A DNA stretch of 64,000 bases from assembly GCF_050410775.1 (NCBI RefSeq), contig NZ_CP191229.1. One strand, 5' to 3'. How positions within the stretch are numbered: position 1 is the first letter of the stretch; every line of letters starts with the position of its first letter. Positions 8,511-16,572 of the stretch are shown in pieces. The translations under genes were made by a program, and so were the position numbers. Source of the DNA: Erwinia sp050410775. Its GTDB lineage: Bacteria; Pseudomonadota; Gammaproteobacteria; Enterobacterales; Enterobacteriaceae. The notes beneath the pieces were generated by a model. That model was not told the DNA's origin. It did not search any database and saw nothing but the letters and a program-made list of their open reading frames with translations.

Positions 8511-8645
8511 GCCCCGATCATCAATACTGAGATGAATCACCTCAGCTTTACAGTCCGCATTATTAAACATCCTCACCATTTTTTCCGCCACTGAAAAAGT
8601 TATTCCATTTTTTCTTTCGGATCCTGATATTATCAAAACTTTCAT
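8391..8645 (-). pseudogene. 5' remnant of a flavodoxin-like NAD(P)H-dependent FMN reductase gene
   Basis: The first ~43 residues (MKVLIISGSERKNG ... KAEVIHLSIDD, coding 8517-8645) are a typical N-terminus of the flavodoxin-fold FMN reductase family: the first beta strand, the FMN phosphate-binding loop SGSERKNG and the first helix. After that the frame turns into unrelated sequence and stops at 84 residues, less than half of the usual ~180. The family's following segment (IKPC..C) is missing, so the gene looks truncated by recombination. The ATG at 8645 has AAGG upstream and lies inside the 3' end of the transporter gene, overlapping it by 83 bases. Confidence 0.55.
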
Positions 8646-9528
8646 TAATACTGACCTTATATTTAGCTTCCATACTAAGAAAAGTTATACTAACGATAAC
8701 CACCAACATTCCAGAGACGTTATTGAATGAAATGCTTTCACCAAGGAACAGATAGCCTGCAATCAAAGTCAAAAATGGACCAAAACTGTTAATGGCCGCC
8801 ATAAATTCGGGGCCTTTGTTTTTTATTCCCCATGACATAAAAAAAGAGGGTAATACTGTTGAAAACAGTGAGAGACAGAGGGGTGGTATCAGGCTTGCAT
8901 TATGCACATTAAAAAAGCTTACATCATGATGTAGGATTATTGGGATAAAAATCGAAGGCAAGGACGCGATGATCATAACCTTTGAGTTAAAAAGTGAAGC
9001 CCCATCTTTTTTTATACCATCCGCACTAAATATCATATAAGCAGCATAAGATAAAGCACTGATAAATATTAGAAAAATACCAAAGCTGAAACGATCGGCG
9101 TAGTTATTGTTCGGTTCAGACCCCAAAAATGAAACCATCGCGCCGGCAATAGACATAAAGCAATAGATAAGAATCCTCTTTCTGAATCTTTTTCTCTGAA
9201 AAATAAAAGATATACACAGCGTCAGGAGAGGAATCAGAAAAAGGATAAGCCTTTCGATACCTACCGGCACATAAGCCAGTCCGTAGATATTTGTGTATAC
9301 AGATACAAAATACAATACAGAACATATCAAAGTTTCTTTATCTGCACTCTTTTTCTCAGGCTTCCTGCTCCTTGAAAACAAGAAAAAAAATACAAAAAAA
9401 GGAACTGCGAAAATCATTCTCAAGCTCATTACCTGATCTGACGTTAAGCCTTGAGTAAGAGAGAGTTTGATGAAAATCGCTTTTAACGAAAAACCAATCG
9501 TAGCCAAAAAAACGGCAGAATAATCCAT
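8563..9528 (-). CDS. EamA/RhaT-type (DMT superfamily) transporter
   Basis: This 321-residue protein has about ten hydrophobic helices in two EamA-like halves (residues ~5-135 and ~145-285), the plan of drug/metabolite exporters. The family-like segment FGPFLTLIAGYLFLGES lies near residue 250. The substrate is not evident. AAGGG precedes the ATG. The coding DNA is clearly more AT-rich than its neighbours, with many AAA, ATA and AGA codons, a sign of horizontal acquisition. The last ~25 residues, very basic (IRIRKKKWNN), are read out of frame from the start of the flavodoxin-like gene, so the original C-terminus may have been shorter. Confidence 0.82.
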   Translation of the reverse strand: MDYSAVFLATIGFSLKAIFIKLSLTQGLTSDQVMSLRMIFAVPFFVFFFLFSRSRKPEKKSADKETLICSVLYFVSVYTNIYGLAYVPVGIERLILFLIPLLTLCISFIFQRKRFRKRILIYCFMSIAGAMVSFLGSEPNNNYADRFSFGIFLIFISALSYAAYMIFSADGIKKDGASLFNSKVMIIASLPSIFIPIILHHDVSFFNVHNASLIPPLCLSLFSTVLPSFFMSWGIKNKGPEFMAAINSFGPFLTLIAGYLFLGESISFNNVSGMLVVIVSITFLSMEAKYKVSINESFDNIRIRKKKWNNFFSGGKNGEDV

Positions 9529-9640
9529 ATACCCTTCTGATCCACCAGACTAGTACAGCAGGATGTGGAGGTTTTAGTCAATGTTTTTTTCAATCCCCTG
9601 CTGAAAAGATTCGTTTAAAGATTCGTTTAGAGACTAGCTT

Positions 9641-9829
9641 ATGGATGATGCAAATTTTATAAGTTGTAAAGAACTGAATCAGAAAATGATTCTATCGCGT
9701 AATGATGATGAAAGGTTTTTGCAGCGATCGTTAATAAAGTTTGCGCTGGGCCAACAAAATGATTTCCAGCCGGGCGCGTTAGCATCCAACAAATCAATGA
9801 TATTGCTGAATATTTTCTTGTTCACTTAA
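9641..9829 (+). CDS. Hypothetical 62-residue protein, doubtful
   Basis: The frame begins MDDANFISCKELNQK and ends with a hydrophobic tail (MILLNIFLFT). I recognise no family. The upstream sequence (AGAGACTAGCTT) gives only a weak ribosome-binding site. It may be a decayed fragment of a larger gene in the AT-rich island. It is listed because it is one of the few open frames there. Confidence 0.2.
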   Translation: MDDANFISCKELNQKMILSRNDDERFLQRSLIKFALGQQNDFQPGALASNKSMILLNIFLFT

Positions 9830-9976
9830 GAAAATGAAAAATTTGAATATAACTCACCATACGATACGGCCTGCGGCGAAATCTTTATCCGTTTTATAAT
9901 CTTACCCAGACGACTACGTGGAGACTTATCTTTATCACAGCAATCTGGAAATATCTGGCAGGCTTTGTTTTAAGAG

Positions 9977-10189
9977 GTGGTTACAACTGTTGCTATTTAC
10001 TTACTTTTTAACCTGGACTTTGAATACGCAATAAAGTGTAACAAACCCGCTGGGCGAAAGGATCCTTATCATAATAAAACAAACCGAATCAAGGAGTTAA
10101 TGCGCCAGCGGATTTTAAGGGCGTGGATAAAGTGTTATAACAGCAATCGTTCAGTTATTAAACTGACGCCTGATACTGAACCTTTTTAA
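9977..10189 (+). CDS. Hypothetical 70-residue protein, doubtful
   Basis: The frame reads MVTTVAIYLLFNLDFEYAIK with a basic middle (RQRILRAWIKCYNSNR). AAGAGG lies just upstream of the start. No family is recognised and the composition looks random. It is kept as a low-confidence candidate in the island. Confidence 0.2.
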   Translation: MVTTVAIYLLFNLDFEYAIKCNKPAGRKDPYHNKTNRIKELMRQRILRAWIKCYNSNRSVIKLTPDTEPF

Positions 10190-10231
10190 GCACATGTTCT
10201 GATTGTTCCAGATAAGCGCAGATTGCCGACA

Positions 10232-10426
10232 TTACAAGGCATGCGTTTCCCGCACGCCGGGATGAGTGATAAACAGAATAGAGCGCCGCTGCTGCTGGCT
10301 CAGCTGATGGCGGATCGCAACCATGCGTCCGTAGCGCCTCGACTGCGCTTCCAGCCACCGTGCCCGGCGGCGTTGAACCTGACGCGACATCCGCCAGCGT
10401 GCGACTTCATTTCTGCTCCGTCTCAT
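10232..10426 (-). CDS. yciY: Small basic protein YciY
   Basis: This 64-residue, strongly basic protein of unknown function begins MRRSRNEVARWRMSRQVQRR. E. coli YciY, as I recall it, begins MKRSRTEVGRWRMQRQASRR and also lies directly upstream of clsA on the opposite strand. The arginine-rich first 35 residues are the conserved part. AGAGG precedes the ATG by six bases. The C-terminus (HPGVRETHAL) runs a few residues past E. coli YciY. Synteny and sequence both support a real gene despite its size. Confidence 0.8.
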   Translation of the reverse strand: MRRSRNEVARWRMSRQVQRRRARWLEAQSRRYGRMVAIRHQLSQQQRRSILFITHPGVRETHAL

Positions 10427-10576
10427 TTTTAACCTCTGTACTGAAAAACTCGCGGCGCAGTATAGCGTTTTCAGACTCCACGTGGGGTCCGATGACTTTC
10501 ACCGGGAAAAGGTTTCCCCTTACGCCAACTGCACGTAAACTCCCTCTATTCAGGCGTGAACAGGACTTCCACTTCC

Positions 10577-12037
10577 ATGACGACTTTTTATACATTAATC
10601 AGTTGGCTCATTTTCTTCGGTTACTGGTTGCTGATAGCCAGTGTCACCTTGCGGATTCTGATGAAGCGCCGCGCCGTCCCTTCTGCCATGGCCTGGCTGC
10701 TGATTATCTATATTCTGCCGCTGGTCGGTATTGTGGCCTATCTCTCGTTCGGGGAACTGCATCTGGGCAAGCGTCGCGCTGAGCGTGCCCGCACGATGTG
10801 GCCTTCCACCGCAAAATGGCTCGAAGATTTAAAATCGTGCCAGCAGATTTTTGCGCGGGATAACAGCGACGTCGCCCGTTCACTGTTTCAGCTCTGCGAA
10901 AACCGCCAGGGCGTGGCGGGCGTTAAGGGCAATCAGCTGCAGCTGCTGACCTCCACCGATGACACCATGCAGGCGCTGATCCGCGATATCCAGCTGGCCC
11001 GGCATAATATTGAGATGGTGTTTTATATCTGGCAGCCCGGCGGGCTGGCTGATGAGGTGGCGGAATCACTGATGGCCGCCGCCCGCCGCGGCGTTCACTG
11101 CCGGCTGATGCTGGACTCCGCCGGCAGCGTGCAGTTTTTCCGTAGCCCCTGGGCGGCGATGATGCGTAACGCCGGCATTGACGTGGTGGAGGCGCTGAAG
11201 GTCAGCCTGCTGCGCGTGTTTCTGCGCCGCATGGATCTCCGCCAGCATCGTAAAGTGGTGTTGATTGATAACTACATCGCCTATACGGGCAGCATGAACC
11301 TGGTAGACCCCCGCTATTTTAAGCAGGATGCGGGCGTGGGTCAGTGGATCGATTTGATGGCCAGAATGGAAGGTCCGGTAGCGACCACCATGGGGATCAT
11401 CTACTCCTGCGACTGGGAGATCGAAACCGGTAAGCGCATTTTGCCGCCACCGCCGGACGGCAACATCATGCCGTTTGAACAGGAAAGCGGGCATACCATC
11501 CAGGTTATCGCCTCCGGCCCGGGCTTTCCGGAGGATTTGATTCATCAGGCGCTGCTGACCGCCGTCTACGCCGCCCGCGAACAGTTAATTATGACCACGC
11601 CCTATTTCGTGCCCAGCGACGATCTTCTGCATGCCATCTGCACCGCCGCCCTGCGCGGTGTTGATGTCAGTATCATCGTGCCGAGGCATAATGACTCGAT
11701 GCTGGTCGGCTGGGCAAGCCGGGCATTTTTTGCGGAGCTGCTGGAGGCGGGCGTCAAAATCTACCAGTTTGAGGATGGCCTGTTACACACCAAAAGCGTG
11801 CTGGTTGACGGCCAGCTCAGCCTGGTGGGCACGGTCAATCTGGATATGCGCAGCCTCTGGCTTAATTTCGAAATTACCATGGTTATTGATGATGACGGTT
11901 TTGGCAGCGATCTGGCCAGGGTGCAGGATGATTATATTGCCCGTTCACGCCTGGTGGATGCCAGCCGCTGGGCACGTCGTGCCTACTGGCAGCGAATCGT
12001 AGAACGACTGTTTTACTTCTTCAGTCCATTACTGTAA
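10577..12037 (+). CDS. clsA: Cardiolipin synthase A
   Basis: ClsA condenses two phosphatidylglycerols to cardiolipin plus glycerol at the inner membrane. The 486-residue protein has two N-terminal transmembrane helices (residues ~5-25 and 38-58) and two phospholipase-D domains. The HKD motifs are H224-K226-D231 (HRKVVLID) and H404-K406-D411 (HTKSVLVD). The start at 10577 (MTTFYTLISW) gives exactly the E. coli length; an in-frame ATG at 10556 adds seven unrelated residues. It is followed by yciU. Confidence 0.97.
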   Translation: MTTFYTLISWLIFFGYWLLIASVTLRILMKRRAVPSAMAWLLIIYILPLVGIVAYLSFGELHLGKRRAERARTMWPSTAKWLEDLKSCQQIFARDNSDVARSLFQLCENRQGVAGVKGNQLQLLTSTDDTMQALIRDIQLARHNIEMVFYIWQPGGLADEVAESLMAAARRGVHCRLMLDSAGSVQFFRSPWAAMMRNAGIDVVEALKVSLLRVFLRRMDLRQHRKVVLIDNYIAYTGSMNLVDPRYFKQDAGVGQWIDLMARMEGPVATTMGIIYSCDWEIETGKRILPPPPDGNIMPFEQESGHTIQVIASGPGFPEDLIHQALLTAVYAAREQLIMTTPYFVPSDDLLHAICTAALRGVDVSIIVPRHNDSMLVGWASRAFFAELLEAGVKIYQFEDGLLHTKSVLVDGQLSLVGTVNLDMRSLWLNFEITMVIDDDGFGSDLARVQDDYIARSRLVDASRWARRAYWQRIVERLFYFFSPLL

Positions 12038-12079
12038 AACGAGCGGAAAGCACAGCGCCCACCGGGCATGACGGGAAAT

Positions 12080-12406
12080 ATGATGGATTTAAATAATCGC
12101 CTTACCGAAGATGAAACGCTGGAACAGGCCTACGACATTTTTCTGGAGCTGGCGGGAGATAATCTCGACCCGGCGGACATTATTCTGTTCAACCTGCAGT
12201 TTGAGGAGCGCGGCGGCGCCGAGCTTTCTGATCCTGCGGAGGACTGGTCTGAACACGTTGATTTTGATCTGAACCCGGACTTTTTCGCCGAGGTCGTCAT
12301 CGGGCTGGGCGAGGCGGACGGGGAGCCTATCAATGATGTGTTTGCCCGCGTGCTGCTCTGCCGCGAGAAGGATCATAAGCTTTGCCACATTTTGTGGCGT
12401 GAGTAA
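12080..12406 (+). CDS. yciU: YciU family protein (DUF440)
   Basis: This very acidic 108-residue protein of the DUF440 family contains the conserved blocks LTEDETLEQAYDIFLELA and EHVDFDLNPDFFAEVVIGL, with the C-terminus HKLCHILWRE. It is a small cytoplasmic protein of uncertain role, sometimes described as a DNA mimic from its charge. Three in-frame ATGs (12068, 12080, 12083) are possible. GGGA at 12073-12076 favours the latter two, and E. coli begins MDMDLNN, so 12080 is chosen. It ends at a strong terminator and probably shares the clsA transcript. Confidence 0.92.
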   Translation: MMDLNNRLTEDETLEQAYDIFLELAGDNLDPADIILFNLQFEERGGAELSDPAEDWSEHVDFDLNPDFFAEVVIGLGEADGEPINDVFARVLLCREKDHKLCHILWRE

Positions 12407-12412
12407 CGTCTG

Positions 12413-12440
12413 AAAAAAAGACCGGCAGCGCCGGTCTTTT
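12413..12440. terminator. Terminator of yciU (first of a duplicated pair)
   Basis: AAAAGACCGGC, the loop AGC, and GCCGGTCTTTT form an 11-bp perfect stem. The A and T runs serve either strand. A nearly identical hairpin recurs at 12594-12619. Confidence 0.9.
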
Positions 12441-12495
12441 GAGGTTATTGATAAAGTGCCGGCTCCGGAAACAAGGCCTGCTCGTAGAGACGCAA

Positions 12496-12548
12496 AAAGC
12501 ATCGTCCCTGATAGCCCGGCCCGCGCCGTCCATGGCGCGGGACGCTTT
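12496..12548. other. Alternative-pairing palindrome between the two terminators
   Basis: CCCGCGCC (12520-12527) and GGCGCGGG (12534-12541) form a perfect 8-bp hairpin with a 6-base loop. CGTCCC (12503-12508) can instead pair with GGGACG (12539-12544), flanked by AAAGC and CTTT. The two folds exclude each other because they share GGG. The function is unknown and chance cannot be ruled out. Confidence 0.4.
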
Positions 12549-12593
12549 ACTCCCAGTCCCTGTTTCCCTCGCTTTACTTTTGTCAGCAGTCTG

Positions 12594-12619
12594 AAAAGAC
12601 CGGCAGTGCCGGTCTTTTT
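12594..12619. terminator. Terminator of oppF (second of a duplicated pair)
   Basis: AAAAGACCGGC, the loop AGT, and GCCGGTCTTTTT have the same arms as 12413-12440; only the loop differs. It lies just past the oppF stop on the minus strand and has an A run and a T run for both directions. Confidence 0.88.
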
Positions 12620-12622
12620 CGT

Positions 12623-13624
12623 TTAAAGCGGGTCCACCTTCAGGCAGGAGACCGCATGGCGGAAGCTGCCTTCCAGCAGCGGACGCGTTTTGGCGCACTC
12701 CGGCCCGGCAATCGGGCAGCGCGTGCGGAATACGCAGCCGGAGGGCGGATTAATCGGCGACGGCAGTTCCCCTTCCAGAAGCTGAATGACCTTGTTCTTC
12801 TCCAGATCCGGATCGGGAACTGGCACAGCGGACATCAGCGCGCGGGTGTAAGGATGCTGCGGATTCTGATAGACCTCGTCGTAGGTGCCCAGCTCCACCG
12901 CGTGGCCAAGATACATCACCAGAACACGATCGGAGATATGTTTCACCACCGCCAGATCGTGCGCAATAAAGATCAGCGACAGGCCCATCTCTCTTTGCAG
13001 CTTTTGCAGCAGATTCACTACCTGCGCCTGTATCGACACGTCCAGTGCTGATACCGGCTCGTCACAGATAATCAGCTTGGGTTCCAGGATAAGCGCGCGC
13101 GCAATCCCTATGCGCTGACACTGCCCGCCAGAAAACTCATGCGGATAACGGTTAATCAGGTTAGGCAGCAGACCGACCTTCATCATCATCGCCTTAACCC
13201 GCTCTTTGACTTCGGTTTTGGCCATGTTGGGTTGATAGGTGCGCAGCGGCTCAGCGATGATGTCGCCAATGGTCATACGGGGGTTCAGCGAGGCCAGCGG
13301 ATCCTGAAATATCATCTGGATATCACTGCGGGCTCTGCGCCACTCCTCTTCGCTCTGGCCCAGCAGATCGCGTCCCAGCCAGGCCACGCGGCCATCGGTC
13401 GCTTTAACCAGCCCGATAATGGCCCGGGCGAGCGTGGATTTACCGCAGCCTGATTCGCCCACCACGCCCAGCGTTTCCCCTTCATAAAGCCGCAGGCTGA
13501 CGCCGTCCACCGCCTTCAGGGTTTTTGACGGCTGCCAGAACCACTGCTTGCCATCTTTAATATCAAAATGCACCTTCAGATCGGCGATTTCGAGTAAGAC
13601 TTTCTTTTCAGCTACCCCGGTCAT
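12623..13624 (-). CDS. oppF: Oligopeptide ABC transporter ATP-binding protein OppF
   Basis: OppF is one of the two nucleotide-binding subunits of the Opp importer. The 333-residue protein has Walker A GESGCGKS at about 56-63, the signature FSGGQ near 166, Walker B LIICDEP near 188, and the oligopeptide-family C-terminal domain with the cysteines CVFRTRCPIAGPEC, which in relatives bind an Fe-S cluster. It overlaps oppD by 4 bases (ATGA at 13621-13624). As the distal gene of oppABCDF it depends on read-through past oppA. Confidence 0.97.
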   Translation of the reverse strand: MTGVAEKKVLLEIADLKVHFDIKDGKQWFWQPSKTLKAVDGVSLRLYEGETLGVVGESGCGKSTLARAIIGLVKATDGRVAWLGRDLLGQSEEEWRRARSDIQMIFQDPLASLNPRMTIGDIIAEPLRTYQPNMAKTEVKERVKAMMMKVGLLPNLINRYPHEFSGGQCQRIGIARALILEPKLIICDEPVSALDVSIQAQVVNLLQKLQREMGLSLIFIAHDLAVVKHISDRVLVMYLGHAVELGTYDEVYQNPQHPYTRALMSAVPVPDPDLEKNKVIQLLEGELPSPINPPSGCVFRTRCPIAGPECAKTRPLLEGSFRHAVSCLKVDPL

Positions 13625-14634
13625 ACCAGCTCCTCCGCAGGTTTAAAGCAGGCACGAAGGCGCCCTTCGCCAAATGGCGTAAGCGGCGGCGTAGTAGAAC
13701 AGATCTCCATCGCATGGGGGCAGCGTGGCTGGAACGGACAGCCCGGCGGCAGGCGCAGCAGGTTTGGTGGATTACCAGGGATCGTCATCAGCGAGTCCCC
13801 TTCTGTATCCAGACGCGGCACCGCATTCAGCAGGCCGATCGAATAAGGATGGGTCGGCTGATAGAAGACATCACGTGCCTTGCCATATTCCATGGTCCGT
13901 CCTGCGTACATCACCAGAACCCGATCGCAGATACCGGCGACCACGCCCAAATCGTGCGTGATCATAATGATCGCCGTATTAAACTCTCTTTTCAGATCGT
14001 TCAGCAGCGTCATGATCTGCGCCTGTACCGTGACATCCAGAGCAGTGGTAGGCTCATCAGCAATCAGGAGTTTTGGTTTGCAGAGCAGCGCCATCGCAAT
14101 CATAACGCGCTGACGCATCCCGCCGGAGAACTCATGCGGATACATTTTCATGCGTTTACGCGCTTCCGGCATTTTCACCGCATCCAGCATGCGTACGGAT
14201 TCCTCAAACGCGGCCGAGCTGCTCATGCCTTTGTGAAGCTTTAACACTTCCATCAGCTGTTCGCCCACGCGCATATAAGGATTCAGCGAAGTCATTGGAT
14301 CCTGGAAAATCATCGCAACCTGCTCGGCGCGCAGATTGTTAAGCTGTTTTTCCGGCAGGTTAAGGATTTCACGGCCGTTAAACAGCGCCGATCCGCCAAT
14401 CCGGCCATTCGAGGCCAGCAGCCCCATCAGGGCAAACGCGGTCTGGGATTTCCCCGAGCCCGATTCGCCCACGATGCCGAGCGTTTCCCCCGCCCGCAGG
14501 CTGAAGTTGAGGTCATTCACCGCAGTGACATCGCCATCGGGCGTGTTGAAAGTCACGCGCAGATCCTTTACGTCCAGTAACAGGTCGCTTCCCGCTTGTG
14601 TTGCCATTGCTGGCTGTTGTTCAGTCAGGTTCAT
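13621..14634 (-). CDS. oppD: Oligopeptide ABC transporter ATP-binding protein OppD
   Basis: OppD pairs with OppF to hydrolyse ATP for peptide import. The 337-residue protein has Walker A GESGSGKS at about 56-63, the signature FSGGMRQRV near 172, Walker B LLIADEPT near 190, and the C-terminal cysteine motif CPFQPRCPHAMEIC. Its stop overlaps the oppF start, and only 11 bases separate it from oppC upstream. Length and order are as in E. coli. Confidence 0.97.
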   Translation of the reverse strand: MNLTEQQPAMATQAGSDLLLDVKDLRVTFNTPDGDVTAVNDLNFSLRAGETLGIVGESGSGKSQTAFALMGLLASNGRIGGSALFNGREILNLPEKQLNNLRAEQVAMIFQDPMTSLNPYMRVGEQLMEVLKLHKGMSSSAAFEESVRMLDAVKMPEARKRMKMYPHEFSGGMRQRVMIAMALLCKPKLLIADEPTTALDVTVQAQIMTLLNDLKREFNTAIIMITHDLGVVAGICDRVLVMYAGRTMEYGKARDVFYQPTHPYSIGLLNAVPRLDTEGDSLMTIPGNPPNLLRLPPGCPFQPRCPHAMEICSTTPPLTPFGEGRLRACFKPAEELV

Positions 14635-14645
14635 CGGGAAACTCC

Positions 14646-15554
14646 TTAACGATCTTTCGGGTCGAGGGCATCACGCAGGCCATCGCCGATAAAGTTGAAA
14701 CAGAACAGCGTGATCACCAGGAAGCCGGCCGGGAACATCAGCAACCAAGGCGAGACTTCCATTGAGTTTGCTCCGTCGCTGAGCAACGCGCCCCAGCTGC
14801 TGAGCGGCTCCTGTGTCCCCAGTCCAAGGAAGCTCAGGAAGGACTCAAACAGGATCATGCTTGGCACCAGCAGTGAGGCGTAAACCACTACCACACCCAG
14901 CACGTTAGGCACGATATGGCGCAGCACAATGCTGGCGGTGGAGACGCCGCCCACGTGGGCCGCTTCGATAAACTCTTTACGCTTCAGGCTGAGCGTCTGA
15001 CCGCGAACGATACGCGCCATATCCAGCCAGGAAACCAGCCCGATTGCCACAAAAATCAGCAGAATATTACGGCCAAAAAAGGTGACCAGCAGGATGACGA
15101 AGAACATAAACGGGAACGAGTTCAGGATCTCCAGCAGGCGCATCATCACTGAGTCCGTTTTGCCGCCGAGGTAGCCCGCAAGCGAGCCATAGAGCGTACC
15201 GACCAGCACCGCCACCAGCGCGGAGGCGATACCGACCATCAGCGAGATACGACCTCCTATCGCCACGCGTACCAGCAGATCGCGCCCTGATGAGTCGGTG
15301 CCGAAATAGTGACCCACCTCCATTTCCGGCGGTGCAGACATCATGCCCCAGTCCGTTTCATCATAGGTAAAGGCTGACAGCATCGGGGCAAAGATGACGA
15401 ACAGCGCGATAAGCAGCAGCACAATCAGGCTGCCGAGCGCGGCACGGTTATGGATAAAGCGGCGACGGGCATCCTGCCACAGGCTGCGCCCTTCAACTTC
15501 CAGCTTCTCGCTGAAGGTATCAAGAGCTTCGCTATTTTTTTTACTCAATAACAT
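14646..15554 (-). CDS. oppC: Oligopeptide ABC transporter permease OppC
   Basis: This 302-residue inner-membrane permease has six predicted helices. A long N-terminal cytoplasmic arm is followed by a helix at residues 36-58, and the EAA loop (EFIEAAHVGGVSTASIVLRHIVPN) near residue 195 contacts OppD/OppF. With OppB it forms the translocation pathway. The gene starts 14 bases after oppB ends. Confidence 0.97.
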   Translation of the reverse strand: MLLSKKNSEALDTFSEKLEVEGRSLWQDARRRFIHNRAALGSLIVLLLIALFVIFAPMLSAFTYDETDWGMMSAPPEMEVGHYFGTDSSGRDLLVRVAIGGRISLMVGIASALVAVLVGTLYGSLAGYLGGKTDSVMMRLLEILNSFPFMFFVILLVTFFGRNILLIFVAIGLVSWLDMARIVRGQTLSLKRKEFIEAAHVGGVSTASIVLRHIVPNVLGVVVVYASLLVPSMILFESFLSFLGLGTQEPLSSWGALLSDGANSMEVSPWLLMFPAGFLVITLFCFNFIGDGLRDALDPKDR

Positions 15555-15568
15555 GGCGAGCTCCGGTC

Positions 15569-16489
15569 TTAATAACGAATTTTCGGATCGATGACCGCAT
15601 AAAGCACGTCAACAATCGCATTGAACAGAATAGTCAGCACGCCGACCAGAATAGTCAGGCTAAGCACCAGCGAATAGTCGCGGTTCAGCGCACCGTTAAC
15701 GAAAAGCTGGCCGATGCCGGGCAGTCCGTAAATGGTTTCAATTACCATAGAGCCCGTAATGATGCCGACGAAAGCTGGGCCCAAATAAGACATTACCGGC
15801 AGCATGGCGGGCTTCAGCGCATGGCGCAGCACAATGCGGTGCATCGGTAATCCTTTGGCGCGGGCTGTACGAATGAAGTTAGAGTGCAATACCTCAATCA
15901 TCGACCCCCGCGTGATACGCGCAATGCTGGCAATATAGGCCAGTGAAAGGGCTACCATCGGCAGGATCATATATTTCAACTGACCACCGTTCCAGCCGCC
16001 GCCGGGCAACCACTTCAGGCTGATGGCGAAAATCAGCACCAGCAGCGGCGCCACCACAAAGCTCGGTATGACCACCCCGGTCATTGCCACCCCCATCACG
16101 ACAAAGTCCCACTTTGTGTTCTGCTTCAGCGCCGCGATAACCCCCGCCGTTACGCCCAGCACAACCGCAAGGACAAAGGCCGCAAGGCCGAGTTTGGCCG
16201 ATACCGGAAAGGCATGCCCCACCAGATAGTTGACCGAATAGTCTTTGTATTTAAAAGAGGGCCCGAAGTCGCCATGGGCAAGCTGCACCAGATAATTGGT
16301 GTACTGCTTCCACATAGGATCGTTCAGGTGATATTTTGCTTCAATATTCGCCATTACTTCTGCTGACAGCGTACGCTCGCCGGTAAAAGGACTGCCCGGT
16401 GCTAAACGCATCATAAAGAAGGAGATGGTGATCAGAATGAGTAACGTCGGGATCGCTTCCAGAACGCGACGCAGAATAAACTTTAACAT
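15569..16489 (-). CDS. oppB: Oligopeptide ABC transporter permease OppB
   Basis: This 306-residue permease subunit has an N-terminal helix (LEAIPTLLILITISFFMMRLAPG) and a BPD_transp_1 core. The EAA loop near residue 205 reads RTARAKGLPMHRIVLRHALKPA. It forms the heterodimeric channel with OppC. An 83-base gap with a GC-rich hairpin separates it from oppA upstream, where expression of the membrane components can be stepped down relative to the binding protein. Confidence 0.97.
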   Translation of the reverse strand: MLKFILRRVLEAIPTLLILITISFFMMRLAPGSPFTGERTLSAEVMANIEAKYHLNDPMWKQYTNYLVQLAHGDFGPSFKYKDYSVNYLVGHAFPVSAKLGLAAFVLAVVLGVTAGVIAALKQNTKWDFVVMGVAMTGVVIPSFVVAPLLVLIFAISLKWLPGGGWNGGQLKYMILPMVALSLAYIASIARITRGSMIEVLHSNFIRTARAKGLPMHRIVLRHALKPAMLPVMSYLGPAFVGIITGSMVIETIYGLPGIGQLFVNGALNRDYSLVLSLTILVGVLTILFNAIVDVLYAVIDPKIRY

Positions 16490-16539
16490 TGCCCTTACCC
16501 GCTGGCTTGTGCCTCAGCACTGCTTAAAATAGACACGCT

Positions 16540-16561
16540 GGGGGAAGGTTGCCCTTCCCCC
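16540..16561. other. Intercistronic hairpin between oppA and oppB
   Basis: GGGGGAAGG (16540-16548) and CCTTCCCCC (16553-16561) form a perfect 9-bp stem with a 4-base loop and no U run on the minus strand. It looks like an mRNA-stabilising or attenuating element behind oppA rather than a full terminator, as expected if OppA must be made in excess over OppBCDF. Confidence 0.6.
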
Positions 16562-16572
16562 CATTTTTGCCA

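Larger units (their letters stand above)
9529..10231. other. AT-rich region of uncertain content between the DMT gene and yciY
   Basis: Two short open frames (9641-9829 and 9977-10189) are the only candidates and neither is recognised. A 12-base sequence is tandemly duplicated at about 9605-9629 (AAGATTCGTTTA twice). No terminator or promoter is obvious. The region together with the transporter and the reductase remnant occupies the place of kch in E. coli. Confidence 0.5.

Noticed and set aside
10360..10782. 140-residue plus-strand frame before clsA
   Set aside because: It overlaps the start of clsA in another frame and yciY on the other strand, and has no homology.
12330..12698. 122-residue minus-strand frame across the yciU-oppF gap
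   Set aside because: It reads through both terminator hairpins and the ends of two real genes.
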